Below are positions 1 to 8,092 of a DNA stretch of 64,000 nucleotides, in pieces. Under the pieces are notes generated by a model, which searched no databases, was not told the DNA's origin, and saw nothing but the letters and a program-made list of their open reading frames with translations. A program made the position numbers and the translations under genes. Within the stretch, counting starts at the first letter, position 1. Each line of letters begins with the position of its first letter. This DNA comes from Hymenobacter cellulosilyticus (GTDB lineage: Bacteria; Bacteroidota; Bacteroidia; Cytophagales; Hymenobacteraceae), in NCBI RefSeq assembly GCF_022919215.1, contig NZ_CP095046.1, positions 2,532,501 to 2,596,500 on the forward strand, read 5' to 3'.

Positions 1-1
1 C

Positions 2-103
2 ATTGCCAAATACGACGCCTGGGCCAGCCTTAGCGGCAAAAGCAAAGACGCTGCCCGCCAGGAATACGTGGAGCTGGTGAATTCCCTGTTCCAGGGCGCG
101 TAG
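2..103 (+). CDS. Acyl-CoA-binding protein, C-terminal fragment
   Basis: The first 33 codons visible read as the last helix of an acyl-CoA-binding protein: a KYDAW core, an S-GKSKDAARQEY stretch and an ELV tail match the family's C-terminal signature. ACBPs are about 85-90 residue soluble proteins that bind long-chain acyl-CoA thioesters. The start and the first helices lie outside the window. A strong hairpin terminator follows 90 bases downstream, so this is probably the last gene of its transcript. The family call rests on a short piece, but the motif is characteristic. Confidence 0.75.
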   Translation: MAKYDAWASLSGKSKDAARQEYVELVNSLFQGA

Positions 104-194
104 GTAAGCCTGTCGACAAGAAAAAGGCAGGTACTTGCAAGGAGGAAAGACGAAGCCATTCGTCCTCTTCAAGGTCCTTACCTCTCTAAATCGA

Positions 195-227
195 AAAGCC
201 CTGACGTTAGAACAACGTCAGGGCTTT
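195..227. terminator. Bidirectional hairpin terminator
   Basis: A 14-bp perfect stem (195-208 with 214-227) and a 5-base loop. It lies between the convergent ACBP and CDGSH genes and can serve both. Its right flank, read on the minus strand, carries the CTTTTACCAGAAAGCCC sequence that recurs beside several other terminators in this window. Confidence 0.8.
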
Positions 228-261
228 CTGGTAAAAGAGCATTTGTCAGGTATTCAGCTCC

Positions 262-486
262 TTAAATCACCTTGGGCGCGGGTAGGTCGAAGGCTTCGGC
301 GTTGTGCTCGAAGTGGCCTTTGTGCGAACCGTCGCAGAAGGGCTTGTTTTTCGAGAGGCCACAGCGGCAGATGCTGATACGCTCCCGGCCAGCCAGGCCG
401 TAGGGCTGACCCTGAGCATCCACGAGTTCGAAATCACCCTCCACGCGCAGGGAGCCGTTGCTGAGTACAGTTAGTTTGGTAGCCAT
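262..486 (-). CDS. CDGSH iron-sulfur domain protein
   Basis: A 74-residue protein with the complete CDGSH signature: C-R-C-G-L-S-x3-P-F-C-D-G-S-H at about residues 41-56. The three cysteines and the histidine bind a redox-active, labile [2Fe-2S] cluster, as in mitoNEET-type proteins. There is no signal peptide or membrane helix, so it should be cytosolic and soluble. The N-terminal part is a short beta-rich segment often seen in bacterial single-CDGSH proteins. The family assignment is firm; the partner and physiological role (electron transfer or Fe-S handling) cannot be read from the sequence. It is convergent with the ACBP gene and follows the NTF2-like gene on the same strand. Confidence 0.9.
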   Translation of the reverse strand: MATKLTVLSNGSLRVEGDFELVDAQGQPYGLAGRERISICRCGLSKNKPFCDGSHKGHFEHNAEAFDLPAPKVI

Positions 487-532
487 GAGGTAAAAGTCAG
501 GAAGTGAAGGAAGAAGAGAAACAAGGAATGGC

Positions 533-1036
533 TTAGTCGAGGCAGGAGCGGCCGGCGCAGGAGAGGGGCGTGTAGGTAGCCGACAGAATGGTCCAGGCGT
601 TGTTTTCGAACTTCCACATCAGCCAATACTTACCAATGATGCGGTTTTTGGTTTTGTCCTGGGTGTCGGTCCAGGCTTCGGCCCACTCGCCGGTTTCGTA
701 AGCCAACTGGCCCTGGTCGCTGAGCTCCACGTTCATGGTGCGGTTCATCCAGCTTACGTCGGGGCGCTGGCGGAAGCGTGAGCGGAACCACTGCCGGGCC
801 GCAGCCTCACTGCTGCGGCTGCCGCTGCCTGTGCTCACCGTGATGCCTGAGTTGAATAGGCCGTAGAAGGCGGTAGTGTCGCGGCTGTTGAAGGCGCGGT
901 TCCAGGTTTCGCTCCGGGCCTTGATCAGCTCCAGGTGCTTCTGCTTGAGAATCTGGCCAAAGCTGAGCTGGCTGACCAGAACGAGGGCGGCTGCGCCCAA
1001 CAGGCGGCGCAGCGGCAAAGAAGTAGAAAGGCCCAT
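533..1036 (-). CDS. Secreted NTF2-like / DUF4440-type protein
   Basis: I chose the ATG at 1036 because it starts directly at a signal peptide (basic LRR, hydrophobic AALVLVSQLSFG, then Q). The longer reading frame would overlap the upstream acetyltransferase. The mature part (about 135 residues) has the NTF2/SnoaL-like pattern: a first helix with W-N-RAFNSRDT, strands around G-YETGEWAEAWTD, and a closing strand with W-ILSATYTPL. Such proteins are small alpha+beta cones, often of unknown ligand. Two cysteines near the C-terminus (SCAGRSC) could form a disulfide in the periplasm. Fold family likely; function unknown. Confidence 0.7.
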   Translation of the reverse strand: MGLSTSLPLRRLLGAAALVLVSQLSFGQILKQKHLELIKARSETWNRAFNSRDTTAFYGLFNSGITVSTGSGSRSSEAAARQWFRSRFRQRPDVSWMNRTMNVELSDQGQLAYETGEWAEAWTDTQDKTKNRIIGKYWLMWKFENNAWTILSATYTPLSCAGRSCLD

Positions 1037-1074
1037 GCGGGTACTGAATAGAGGTAAGGCAAAAGATGGCGCAA

Positions 1075-1593
1075 TTACGCCAGTTCTTTGCGCATTACGT
1101 AGTCGTTCATCCAATAAGGCCCAATGGCAATGTCTTCCTCACGGTGGCGCTGGAAGCCCAGCCGCTCGTAGAAGGAAATAGCCGGGTTGTGGCGGTTTAC
1201 GTTCAGCTCCAGGGTTTTACCATTGATCTGACGCACGGCATCTTCCACGGCCTGAATCAGGTTCTGGCCCAGGCCCTGCCCCTGGTGGGAGGGCAGAATA
1301 TAAATCTTGTGCAGCTTGAAGACCTCGTCGCCGGCGGGCAGGCGGGAGAAGGAGGCGTAGCCAGCCGGGTGGCCCTCGGCGTAGAGTAGCAGAAAGGTAT
1401 GCCCGTCTTCGCTCATCTGCCGCTGCAGGGAGGTTGGCGTGTAAATCACGCGGTACATATACTCAATCTGGTCCTTCGAGATAATGAAGCGGTAGGTCGG
1501 CTCCCAGGTAGCCTCGGCCAGCTGAATAATCGTCGGAATATCGGCCAGCGTGGCGGGCTGAATGGTAATAGCTGATGGAATGGAAGCGGACAT
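1075..1593 (-). CDS. GNAT-family N-acetyltransferase
   Basis: A GNAT acetyltransferase of about 172 residues. The acetyl-CoA pyrophosphate-binding motif A is clear: LHKIYILPSHQGQGLGQNLI (R/Q-x-x-G-x-G/A type). It is followed by motif B with N-x-ISFYERLGF. The protein transfers an acetyl group from acetyl-CoA to an amine; the substrate cannot be deduced. I prefer the ATG at 1593 (MSASIP) to the upstream ATG at 1611; both are possible. The NTF2-like gene begins 38 bases downstream on the same strand, so the two may be co-transcribed. Confidence 0.85.
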   Translation of the reverse strand: MSASIPSAITIQPATLADIPTIIQLAEATWEPTYRFIISKDQIEYMYRVIYTPTSLQRQMSEDGHTFLLLYAEGHPAGYASFSRLPAGDEVFKLHKIYILPSHQGQGLGQNLIQAVEDAVRQINGKTLELNVNRHNPAISFYERLGFQRHREEDIAIGPYWMNDYVMRKELA

Positions 1594-1732
1594 AAGGTGC
1601 AAAAACGGCATTTTTTAGCGAAAAAACGAACCCCGGCCGCGCCGGACCACGTTTTGGGTCAGAAATTGCCAATAGGCACACCACGGCTCCTTTCCCCGTC
1701 GTTCGTATATTTTTCGCCCTGCACCCTCCTTT

Positions 1733-2395
1733 ATGAAACGATTCCTGCTTTCCTTGAGCTTCCTAACGGCCAGTCTCGGCGCTACCATGCTGGAGGCTAC
1801 GGCCCAGCAAAAATCTACTCCGGCCAAGAAGCCTTCCGCCTCCACGCCCACGGCCATCGAGCGGGATCTGGACGTATTCAGCGACTGGGTAAACGATAAG
1901 CTGGACCGCGCCGAAGTGGGCGTGCGCCGCGAGCTGCCCCGCATCAAGGAAGACTTCGAACGGCAGAGCAAGCGCCTCGACAAGGCCGTTGATAGCCTCT
2001 CCAGCCAGTCGAAGCGCGAGTACAACACCCAGAAAAAGCGCTACCAGAACTGGGAATCCAAGCAGGACAGCCTTGATGCCACGGCCCGGCAGCCCGAAGC
2101 AGCCAGCTCGGCCCAGCGCCGCCTGCTCAACGAGAACGTGACCATCAGTCGGGCCCGGGCCAACGAATTGCCCGAGCTGTACCTGCACCTGCTGGAAAGC
2201 ACCCGGGAGCAGCGCCTGGCTTGGACCCAGGCCGACTGGAGCGCCGCCAGTGCCGTGCTCGAACGCCTGAATGCCCGCTACGAGCAGGTGCGCGAGCAGC
2301 TGCCCCTGGAGGAGCGGGTCCGCATCCGGTCTTTGCAGGCCGAGTTTCGCACCCTGGAAAAAGCCCGGGACGTGAAAGACATCATGAAAGAGTAG
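1733..2395 (+). CDS. Secreted coiled-coil protein, unknown function
   Basis: A 220-residue protein with an N-terminal signal peptide (MKRFLLSLSFLTASLGATML, cleavage near TAQ). The rest is highly charged and helical: residues about 45-125 are rich in E, K, R and Q with heptad spacing (VNDKLDRAE, FERQSKRLDKAV, KKRYQNWESKQD), which suggests a coiled coil. A second helical block spans 130-215. It looks like a periplasmic helical protein found in Hymenobacter-type genomes. No catalytic motif is visible and I do not assign a function. It ends at a strong shared terminator. Confidence 0.7.
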   Translation: MKRFLLSLSFLTASLGATMLEATAQQKSTPAKKPSASTPTAIERDLDVFSDWVNDKLDRAEVGVRRELPRIKEDFERQSKRLDKAVDSLSSQSKREYNTQKKRYQNWESKQDSLDATARQPEAASSAQRRLLNENVTISRARANELPELYLHLLESTREQRLAWTQADWSAASAVLERLNARYEQVREQLPLEERVRIRSLQAEFRTLEKARDVKDIMKE

Positions 2396-2418
2396 GCTAG
2401 CCTACCCTGCCTCGATAG

Positions 2419-2456
2419 AAAAAAGCGGCGCCCGACTAACTGAGCGCCGCTTTTTT
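2419..2456. terminator. Bidirectional terminator between convergent genes
   Basis: A 13-bp stem (2419-2431 with 2444-2456) made of an A-run, GCGGCGC and its complement ending in six T. It serves the coiled-coil protein gene and the convergent gene at 2466. Confidence 0.85.
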
Positions 2457-2465
2457 ATTAGGGCA

Positions 2466-2909
2466 CTAGGCCGCTACATACTGGCGGCGCAGCCATTCCA
2501 GCGCGGTTTCCACGTCGTAGAAGAGTTGAATCGGGAGCTGTTTGGCGATGCGCTCCGCAAATTCAAGGCTGATAATCTGGTTCTGCATGTCGGGCGAAAA
2601 CACGTAGGCAAAGGCCCGCAGCCCGCCTTGCAGCGCCGCGGGCAGCCACTCATACTCCAGCCAGGGCAAAGCCTCCGACCATTCGCCCGTCGAGTCGGTT
2701 TTGTCGTTGAGCAAGAGCGGGCAGCGGTACTGGGCCTGAATGGGCCCGGCAGCCATAGCCACTTTAATGACTTCCGGACCCGTCACATTGCCTGTCCAGC
2801 GAACGTAAAGCAGTTGCTGCTCCGGGTACAGGCGAAAGGTAGCAATAGGCTGACCGTACGCATCCGTGACGGTTTCCAGGTCGGTGTACTGAGTAGAAAG
2901 CAGGGCCAT
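2466..2909 (-). CDS. STAS/SpoIIAA-like domain protein
   Basis: About 147 residues, no signal peptide. The pattern of alternating strands and helices (ATFRLYPEQQLLYVRWTGNVTGPEV, then a helix, CPLLLNDKTDSTGEW, FAYVFSPDMQN, LFYDVETALEWL) resembles the small STAS/SpoIIAA-like proteins common in Cytophagales. The closing LFYDVETALEWLRR helix matches the family's usual end. I start at ATG 2909 (MALLST); an ATG two codons earlier is also in frame. Such proteins are usually orphan cytosolic proteins of unknown role. Assignment by fold pattern only. Confidence 0.55.
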   Translation of the reverse strand: MALLSTQYTDLETVTDAYGQPIATFRLYPEQQLLYVRWTGNVTGPEVIKVAMAAGPIQAQYRCPLLLNDKTDSTGEWSEALPWLEYEWLPAALQGGLRAFAYVFSPDMQNQIISLEFAERIAKQLPIQLFYDVETALEWLRRQYVAA

Positions 2910-3131
2910 AAGCAAGCAGGTGGGAAGAGCGAAAAGCGGAGCAGTAGCAGAAATGGGAGTTCGAGAAAACCTACGCTAAAAGTGCGGGTTCGGCTTTAGG
3001 CAGTAGCAGCCGGAAATAGCCCGGAAACCACCGGCGAAAAATCAAGCAGCTAGGAAGATACATAATTTTGCCTGGGAAAACTAGCATAATCCAGAGCCCA
3101 GCTTAGATGCGGGCAGTTGGCCGGTTTCCGC

Positions 3132-3139
3132 TACTTTTG
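3132..3139 (+). promoter_or_regulatory. Putative -7 promoter box for the deoxynucleoside kinase
   Basis: TACTTTTG matches the Bacteroidota -7 consensus TAnnTTTG and lies 36 bases before the ATG at 3176. I see no convincing -33 TTTG at the usual spacing, so this rests on one element. Confidence 0.5.
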
Positions 3140-3175
3140 TAGGCTCTTTTTTCGTTTCGCTACCGCACCTCGCTC

Positions 3176-3799
3176 ATGCATATTGCAATCGTCGGCAACA
3201 TTGGCGCCGGCAAGACCACGCTGGCTAATAAACTGGCGCATCACTTCAACTGGGAAGTATTCCTGGAGGATGTCGACCATAATCCCTACCTGAAGGACTT
3301 CTACGACGATATGCCGCGCTGGGCGTTTCACCTGCAGGTGTACTTTCTGAACAGCCGCTTCCGCCAGACCCAGCACATCAAAAAGCTGCAGAGTGCCAGC
3401 AAAGGCGTTATCCAGGACCGCACCATCTACGAGGATGCCCACATCTTTGCGGCCAACCTGCACGAGTCGGGCCTGATGAGCGAGCGGGACTACCAGAACT
3501 ACCTGGCCCTGTTCGAGTCCATGATCAGCATGGTGGATGCGCCCGACTTGCTGCTTTATCTCAAAGCCGATTTGCCCAAGCTCATTCAGCAGATCGACAA
3601 GCGCAACCGCGACTACGAGAACAACATCAAGATTGAGTACCTCAAAAACCTCAACGAGCACTACGAGAAGTGGATCAGCAACTACAAGTATGGCAAGCTG
3701 CTGATTGTGGACGTCAACAACCTTGACTACGTGAATAACCCCGAGGACCTGGGCGTTATCATCGAGAAGATTAACAGCACCCTGTTTGGCCTGTTCTAG
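3176..3799 (+). CDS. Deoxynucleoside kinase
   Basis: A 207-residue kinase of the deoxyadenosine/deoxyguanosine kinase family, which phosphorylates deoxynucleosides with ATP in nucleotide salvage. The Walker A loop GNIGAGKT is at residues 7-14. The DRTIYED motif (about 82-88) corresponds to the conserved D-R-S/E-R region. The LID-like basic stretch KRNRDYE is around 141-147. Length is typical for the bacterial enzymes. The start is at the ATG giving MHIAIVGNIG, directly before the first beta strand. It is a single-gene unit between a promoter box and a good terminator. The exact base preference cannot be decided. Confidence 0.9.
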   Translation: MHIAIVGNIGAGKTTLANKLAHHFNWEVFLEDVDHNPYLKDFYDDMPRWAFHLQVYFLNSRFRQTQHIKKLQSASKGVIQDRTIYEDAHIFAANLHESGLMSERDYQNYLALFESMISMVDAPDLLLYLKADLPKLIQQIDKRNRDYENNIKIEYLKNLNEHYEKWISNYKYGKLLIVDVNNLDYVNNPEDLGVIIEKINSTLFGLF

Positions 3800-3815
3800 C
3801 ATCTGCCTTATCACG

Positions 3816-3852
3816 AAAAAGCCCCGCTGATAACTTCAGCGGGGCTTTTTTT
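3816..3852. terminator. Terminator of the deoxynucleoside kinase
   Basis: A 15-bp perfect stem (3816-3830 with 3836-3850), 5-base loop, T-run on both sides. It can also serve the convergent DUF2461-family gene. Confidence 0.85.
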
Positions 3853-3873
3853 ATAGTATACTAATTGCGCAGG

Positions 3874-4544
3874 TTAGCCTTCGGTCATGGCTTCGTTCAG
3901 GAACTGTACCCAGGGCTGAGCGGCCTGCCAGGCCTGTAGCACGCGGTCCGGGAAGTCGGGGCGGAGCACTTCGGCGTCGGAGAAGGTGCGCCACACGAAG
4001 AAGCTTTTCAGTCGCAGCCACTCGATGTCAGGGTCGGTCCGGTCGTAACCTTTAGGTGCTGTGCGCAAACTTTGGCTCATGTCCAGACCCTCGGGAAATT
4101 CCCGGAGCAAAGCCGGGTCCTGGCGGCGGGCGTGGAACGTATCCGGCGAGTAGTGAATTTCCTGGCGAATCCGGGCCAGCTGCGCGGGTTCGGGCTGCCA
4201 GCGGCCGGCGCCCACGTAGGTTTCACCGCCGGGCTCCACGGCCACAAAGTAGCCCGCCCAGGGCTTTGGCGGCCGCCGAGCTTCAGGCCCGAGCCCATGT
4301 GGCGCTTGTAGGGCTCGTCGCTTTGCTGAAACCGGTCATTCTTGTTGATGCGGTACATCACGTCGGATGAGGTCAGGCCGATCAGGCTGGGCTCGAAGCG
4401 TTGGCTCCGCTGCAGCAGCTCGGTGGTAAGCTCCGTGAAAATGGCCCGGGCTTTATGGTAGTCGCTGCGGTGGGCATCCATCCAGGTTTTGTGGTTGTTG
4501 GCCGCTAAATCGCGCAGAAAGGACAGCAGAAATTCTCGATTCAT
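3874..4544 (-). CDS. DUF2461/TIGR02453-family protein (one frameshift)
   Basis: Two overlapping frames join into one DUF2461-type protein of about 223 residues. The N-terminal frame starts at ATG 4544 and gives FLLSFLRDLAANNHKTWMDA and YRINKNDRFQQSDEPYKRHMG. The C-terminal frame continues with YFVAVEPGGETYVGAGRW and ends at 3874. The break lies in the GGG run at 4261-4263 (CCC in sense). Restoring one base gives S-P-W-A-G-Y-F, the expected family sequence. The family has no known enzymatic function. The conserved sequence on both sides of the break argues for a sequencing error. Confidence 0.75.
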
Positions 4545-4647
4545 AGGATAGGCTAACACCAGCAGGCGCAAAAAAGCTGCCTGAGCAGGAAGAAAAACCA
4601 CGGAAAATGCCGCTCGAAAGCCAAGGCGCCTGAACCACAGATTTTTC

Positions 4648-4655
4648 TACCTTTG
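4648..4655 (+). promoter_or_regulatory. Putative -7 promoter box for rtcB
   Basis: TACCTTTG fits TAnnTTTG. It lies about 90 bases upstream of the rtcB start, leaving a moderately long leader. No clear -33 element was found. Confidence 0.4.
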
Positions 4656-4747
4656 TCGCGGCCTATGCTGAGGCCCTATAATTCGCGCGCATTATTTGCG
4701 GCTGCTCCCCGTGCGCGCCCTTTCACTTATTCCCTAAAGAAGACCCC

Positions 4748-5788
4748 GTGCAAACAGTCTACTTTACGGATCGTAGCGTCGTGGAGCAGAACGCGCTACA
4801 GTCCCTTCTCGCCTTCGAGGAAAACCAAAACATCGGGCCGATTGCCGTATTCCCCGATATTCACTACTGCTCCGAACGTTCCATCCCAGTCGGGGTGGCC
4901 TTTCAAACCACCGACGTTTTTTATCCGCTCGTAATCGGGAAGGATATGGGCTGCGGCGTGGCCTATTTGCGCATTCCCCGGCAGGATGTGTTGCGCCCTT
5001 TCGATAAAGCTAAGCACTACCGCGCTCTGGAACGGGAAGTGCACCGCATGACGGAAGAAGGCCTGGGCGGCGGCAACCACTTTCTGTCGTTGGAGGCCTC
5101 GGCCGAGTACCTCTACATCATCGTGCACACCGGCAGCCGCAACCTGGGCATTTACATGTACCAGCAAAATTGCCGCCTGTTGCAAGAGCACAGCCCAGGC
5201 AACGACTGGTTGCCCATCGAAGTGGCCACGCCCGACTACCGCCGGGAGTATGAGCGGGTGCTACGCTACGCGGCCAGCCGCCGGCGGGAGTTTGTGTCCA
5301 AAACCTACGACTTTTTGCAGCGCAATCAGTACGTGGGAGCCGGCACGCCCGTTTTTGCCGACAGCTGCCACAATCTGCTGGAGTTCAGCAATGGGCGCGT
5401 GATTCACCGCAAGGGCAGCACCCAGCTAGTGGCGGAAAGTGAAGTCGTCATTCCGCTTTCCATGAGCCGGGGCTCTTTGATTGTCAAGCCCAACCGGTGG
5501 AGCCCCACGCTGGAGCAGACGCTCTGGAGCTGCGCGCACGGAGCTGGTCGGCAGTACAGCCGCACCGATACGCTTAAGTTCTGGCATTCGCTCAAGAAAG
5601 CGGACAAGGATGCCTACCGCCAACGCTTTGCGGAGCTGCTCAACCGGCAGGGCGACTTTGACAGCAGCATTTTGCAGGAGTTCGACTTTGCCTACAAGGA
5701 TTCCGCTGCCCTGCTGGCTACCCAGCCGCACCTGATCTTGTGCGACGAGACCCAGCCTATCGTGACGGTGAAATTCACCGGCGTATAG
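4748..5788 (+). CDS. rtcB: RtcB family RNA ligase
   Basis: RtcB joins 2',3'-cyclic phosphate (or 3'-phosphate) and 5'-OH RNA ends using GTP and Mn2+, through a histidine-GMP intermediate. The active-site motifs are present in order: DMGCGV (about 66-71), GGGNHF (about 104-109), HTGSRNLG (about 124-131), HRKGST (about 222-227) and CAHGAGR (about 262-268), which holds the guanylylated histidine. At 346 residues it is shorter than E. coli RtcB (about 408) and belongs to the compact form; no motif is missing. The ATG at 4748 gives MQTVYFT. No archease or RtcA gene lies next to it, so a specific repair substrate cannot be inferred from context. Confidence 0.93.
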   Translation: MQTVYFTDRSVVEQNALQSLLAFEENQNIGPIAVFPDIHYCSERSIPVGVAFQTTDVFYPLVIGKDMGCGVAYLRIPRQDVLRPFDKAKHYRALEREVHRMTEEGLGGGNHFLSLEASAEYLYIIVHTGSRNLGIYMYQQNCRLLQEHSPGNDWLPIEVATPDYRREYERVLRYAASRRREFVSKTYDFLQRNQYVGAGTPVFADSCHNLLEFSNGRVIHRKGSTQLVAESEVVIPLSMSRGSLIVKPNRWSPTLEQTLWSCAHGAGRQYSRTDTLKFWHSLKKADKDAYRQRFAELLNRQGDFDSSILQEFDFAYKDSAALLATQPHLILCDETQPIVTVKFTGV

Positions 5789-5868
5789 CCGGCTGCCAAG
5801 TTCCCATTAGGATTACTGGTTCTTCTCCAAACCACTACGAAGGCTGATACAGCCTTTTATCGTGCCGC

Positions 5869-5905
5869 AAAAAGCCCCTGAAAACAGCGTCTTCAGGGCT
5901 TTTTT
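5869..5905. terminator. Terminator after rtcB
   Basis: Stem 5869-5882 with 5892-5905 and a single unpaired C (four C on one arm against three G on the other), ending in a T-run. It is placed between convergent rtcB and the DUF547 gene. The odd bulge could itself be a homopolymer miscall like those in the genes. Confidence 0.75.
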
Positions 5906-5936
5906 ACGCCTAGTATCTAGGGATGTATAATGTCGG

Positions 5937-6745
5937 CTACCGCTGGCGCAGGGCCTGGGTATCAGTGCCGCGGGGGCGGTTGTTGAGTGACCAGTCGAAA
6001 GGCAGGAACTCGATGGTAGCCGTGGGTTCGATTTTAATGGCCGAATAGCGGTTCAGGAAGGCAATCAGCTTGGTGCCTTCGCCAAACTCGGCGGCGTACC
6101 AGTCGAACAGGCTGGACAAATGCACGGCATCGGCGGCTAGTTGGTTGAGAGCCGTGCGGCTCAAAAACAGGCGGCCTTGGGCGTCGAGCTGCTGGTTGAG
6201 CCGGGCTCCGTCGTAAGCTTCGTTGAGCAGGGGCGGGTACGACATGGCCGCCGATACCAGGGCGAAATGCACCCGGGGGTCTTTGAATTCAGGCCGCAGG
6301 ATTTCCTTTTCAATGGTGTTGAGCGAGTACACTTTGCCGCCCACGTTGACCGAACCCGCTTCCCAGACCGACTTGTAGCCCTTAAGCTCCTTAACCTTGA
6401 TTTCATTGATGCTGGTCACCGGGAAGTACTGCAGCACGGTATAAATCGTGGCGGCATTGTACACGTTAATCCAGTAGGCTTCCTTGTCGGCGGCCGACCA
6501 GGTAGCGGCAGGCGGTGTTTTGCGGATGATTTGCAGATAAGCGTCGAGCTGGTCCTCTTCCTCTAAGAAGCCTTCGTAGTCTACGTAGCCTTCCGGGGTA
6601 ACGTGCCGGCGCAGCAGGTCCGTCCAGGGGCATGCAACACCTGCGGCGACTTTGGATCCTCTGCGTGAAGGCCAGCCACGGGCAGTAAGCAGGCAAAGCA
6701 CAGTAGAAACACCCAAAAACAGGCGTAAGCAGAAGACTTATTCAT
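5937..6745 (-). CDS. DUF547 domain secreted protein (one frameshift)
   Basis: The main frame shows the DUF547 core: YVDYEGF, W-AADKEAYWINVYNAATIYTVLQ, DPRVHFALVSAAMSYPPL and a long C-terminal region ending NNRPRG. The signal peptide sits in another frame from ATG 6745 (MNKSSAYACFWVFLLCFACLL). Adding one C at the four-base run 6627-6630 joins them through H-A-P-W-T-D-L-L. The protein is about 269 residues, exported, function unknown. In the family the segment after HFAL usually holds cysteines before PPL; here they read Ser and Tyr (VSAAMSYPPL). Confidence 0.8.
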
Positions 6746-7019
6746 GCGCAGATAGGTGTCGAGGGACAGGGCGGGGCAGGCAGCTCAAAGAACCAGCAAA
6801 AATGCAACTCAACCGTAAGCAAAAGGCCGTCGGGAAGGAAGGCCAATCAAATTGTATTTGAATTATTTACGGTTTTAATTGATTTTCAAAGCTAGCAGGT
6901 TTTTTACGAATCAACAATGCTTTAAGGTAACTTTTTGACAGGCCCGTTTTTAAGTCTATAGTACTCTGGTGGCCTCTGTCTCCTGGCTTTAAGCCGGTTA
7001 AAACCCTTATAATCCCCTT

Positions 7020-7837
7020 TTACGCCAGCGTACTCCGCACGATTAGCTGGTCGCCGAGGCGCAGGGTACCGCTGCCGGGACCCGTCACGTTCTGCCCGAA
7101 CATTACCTTGCCGCCCTGAGTCCGGTAGGGGGCCATGGTGCGCAAGGGCTCGGTGCCTTTCTGGGCATTTAGCTGGTTGATGGTCGTAACCTGGCACCGG
7201 CCACAGGGCCGTATGCCCTGGAAGGCTACATCGCCAATCAGAAAGTTTTGCCAGGTGTCTTCCTCGTAGGGGTGGCCGCCGCGAAACACCAGATTAGGCC
7301 GAAACCGGTCCATGGGCACGGCTTCCGGCAAGCGGCTGTTGAGCTCGTCCAGGGACGACTGCCCGATGAGCAGAAACGGATACGCATCGGCAAAGCTCAC
7401 GTGGCCGGGTACTGCCCCGTCGTCGGTGCCGCGCATCACCATATCCGACATGTACACCAGCTTGCACTTGCGGCCCAGCGCCTCGCTCAGCCAGGCGTCG
7501 GCCTCGGGCGTGCCGCGCCAGGCAAAGACCATATCGTCCCAGATGGTGACAAACAGCGTCCGCTCGGGCGTGGCTGCAAATGGGATATAGAGCGGCAGCA
7601 GCTCGGGCCGGGCCGAGTGGACGATGAGAAAGCCGTTGTAAGCCGGCAGTACCTTCAGCAGGGCCATTTCAGCGGTTTGCCGCTGGGTCATGAACTGGTT
7701 GCGCTCGTCCACAATCAGCCAGCGCCGGTCGTGGCGCAGGCCCGGGGCTCTACAACGGCCTCCGTTACGCGGATGCCGCCCAAGGATTTAACGGGATATA
7801 TATACAGGTCGGAAAGGACGAGAGAAGCAGCAGTCAT
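7020..7837 (-). CDS. MOSC domain protein, mARC-like (one frameshift)
   Basis: An N-terminal MOSC beta-barrel domain is followed by a C-terminal MOSC domain. The barrel starts at ATG 7837 with LVLSDLYIYPVKSLGGI, then in the main frame RHDRRWLIVDERNQFMTQR. The MOSC domain holds SFADAYPFLLIGQSSLDELN, MDRFRPNLVFRGG and RPCGRCQVTTIN, whose cysteines are in the region that ligates the molybdenum cofactor. Proteins of this type (YcbX/mARC family) reduce N-hydroxylated compounds. The break is at the CCC run 7741-7743; one extra G in sense joins the frames as E-P-R-G-L-R-H-D-R-R-W. About 272 residues, cytosolic. Confidence 0.85.
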
Positions 7838-7975
7838 GCCGCAAAGGTAATTTCTAATGCGGGGAATGCGGGGTAAAATGCAGAAGTACCGCTGTGCTGA
7901 GCTAAAAGCCTGTGTCTTTGCAGAGAAGAATGACCAAGCAATTCGTTCCCTGAAATATGCTGAGCTACAGTAAGT

Positions 7976-8079
7976 AAAAAGCCCTCTCCCGTAACAACAG
8001 GAAAAGGGCTTTCTAGTAAAGGATCAGGTCGTACTACGCAGAGGACGGATTGCTTCGCTTCTCTCGCAAGGACACGGCA
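7976..8079. repeat. Half copy of the inverted-repeat/terminator unit
   Basis: The left part is a terminator-like hairpin (AAAGCCCT near 7978, AGGGCTTT near 8005) followed by the family's CTAGTAAAGG flank. The right part (8038-8077) is a diverged right arm beginning AGAGGACGGATTGCTTCG. It matches the right half of the full unit at 13438-13601 and lies just downstream of the S8 protease gene. Confidence 0.6.
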
Positions 8080-8092
8080 ATCAACGCATAAA

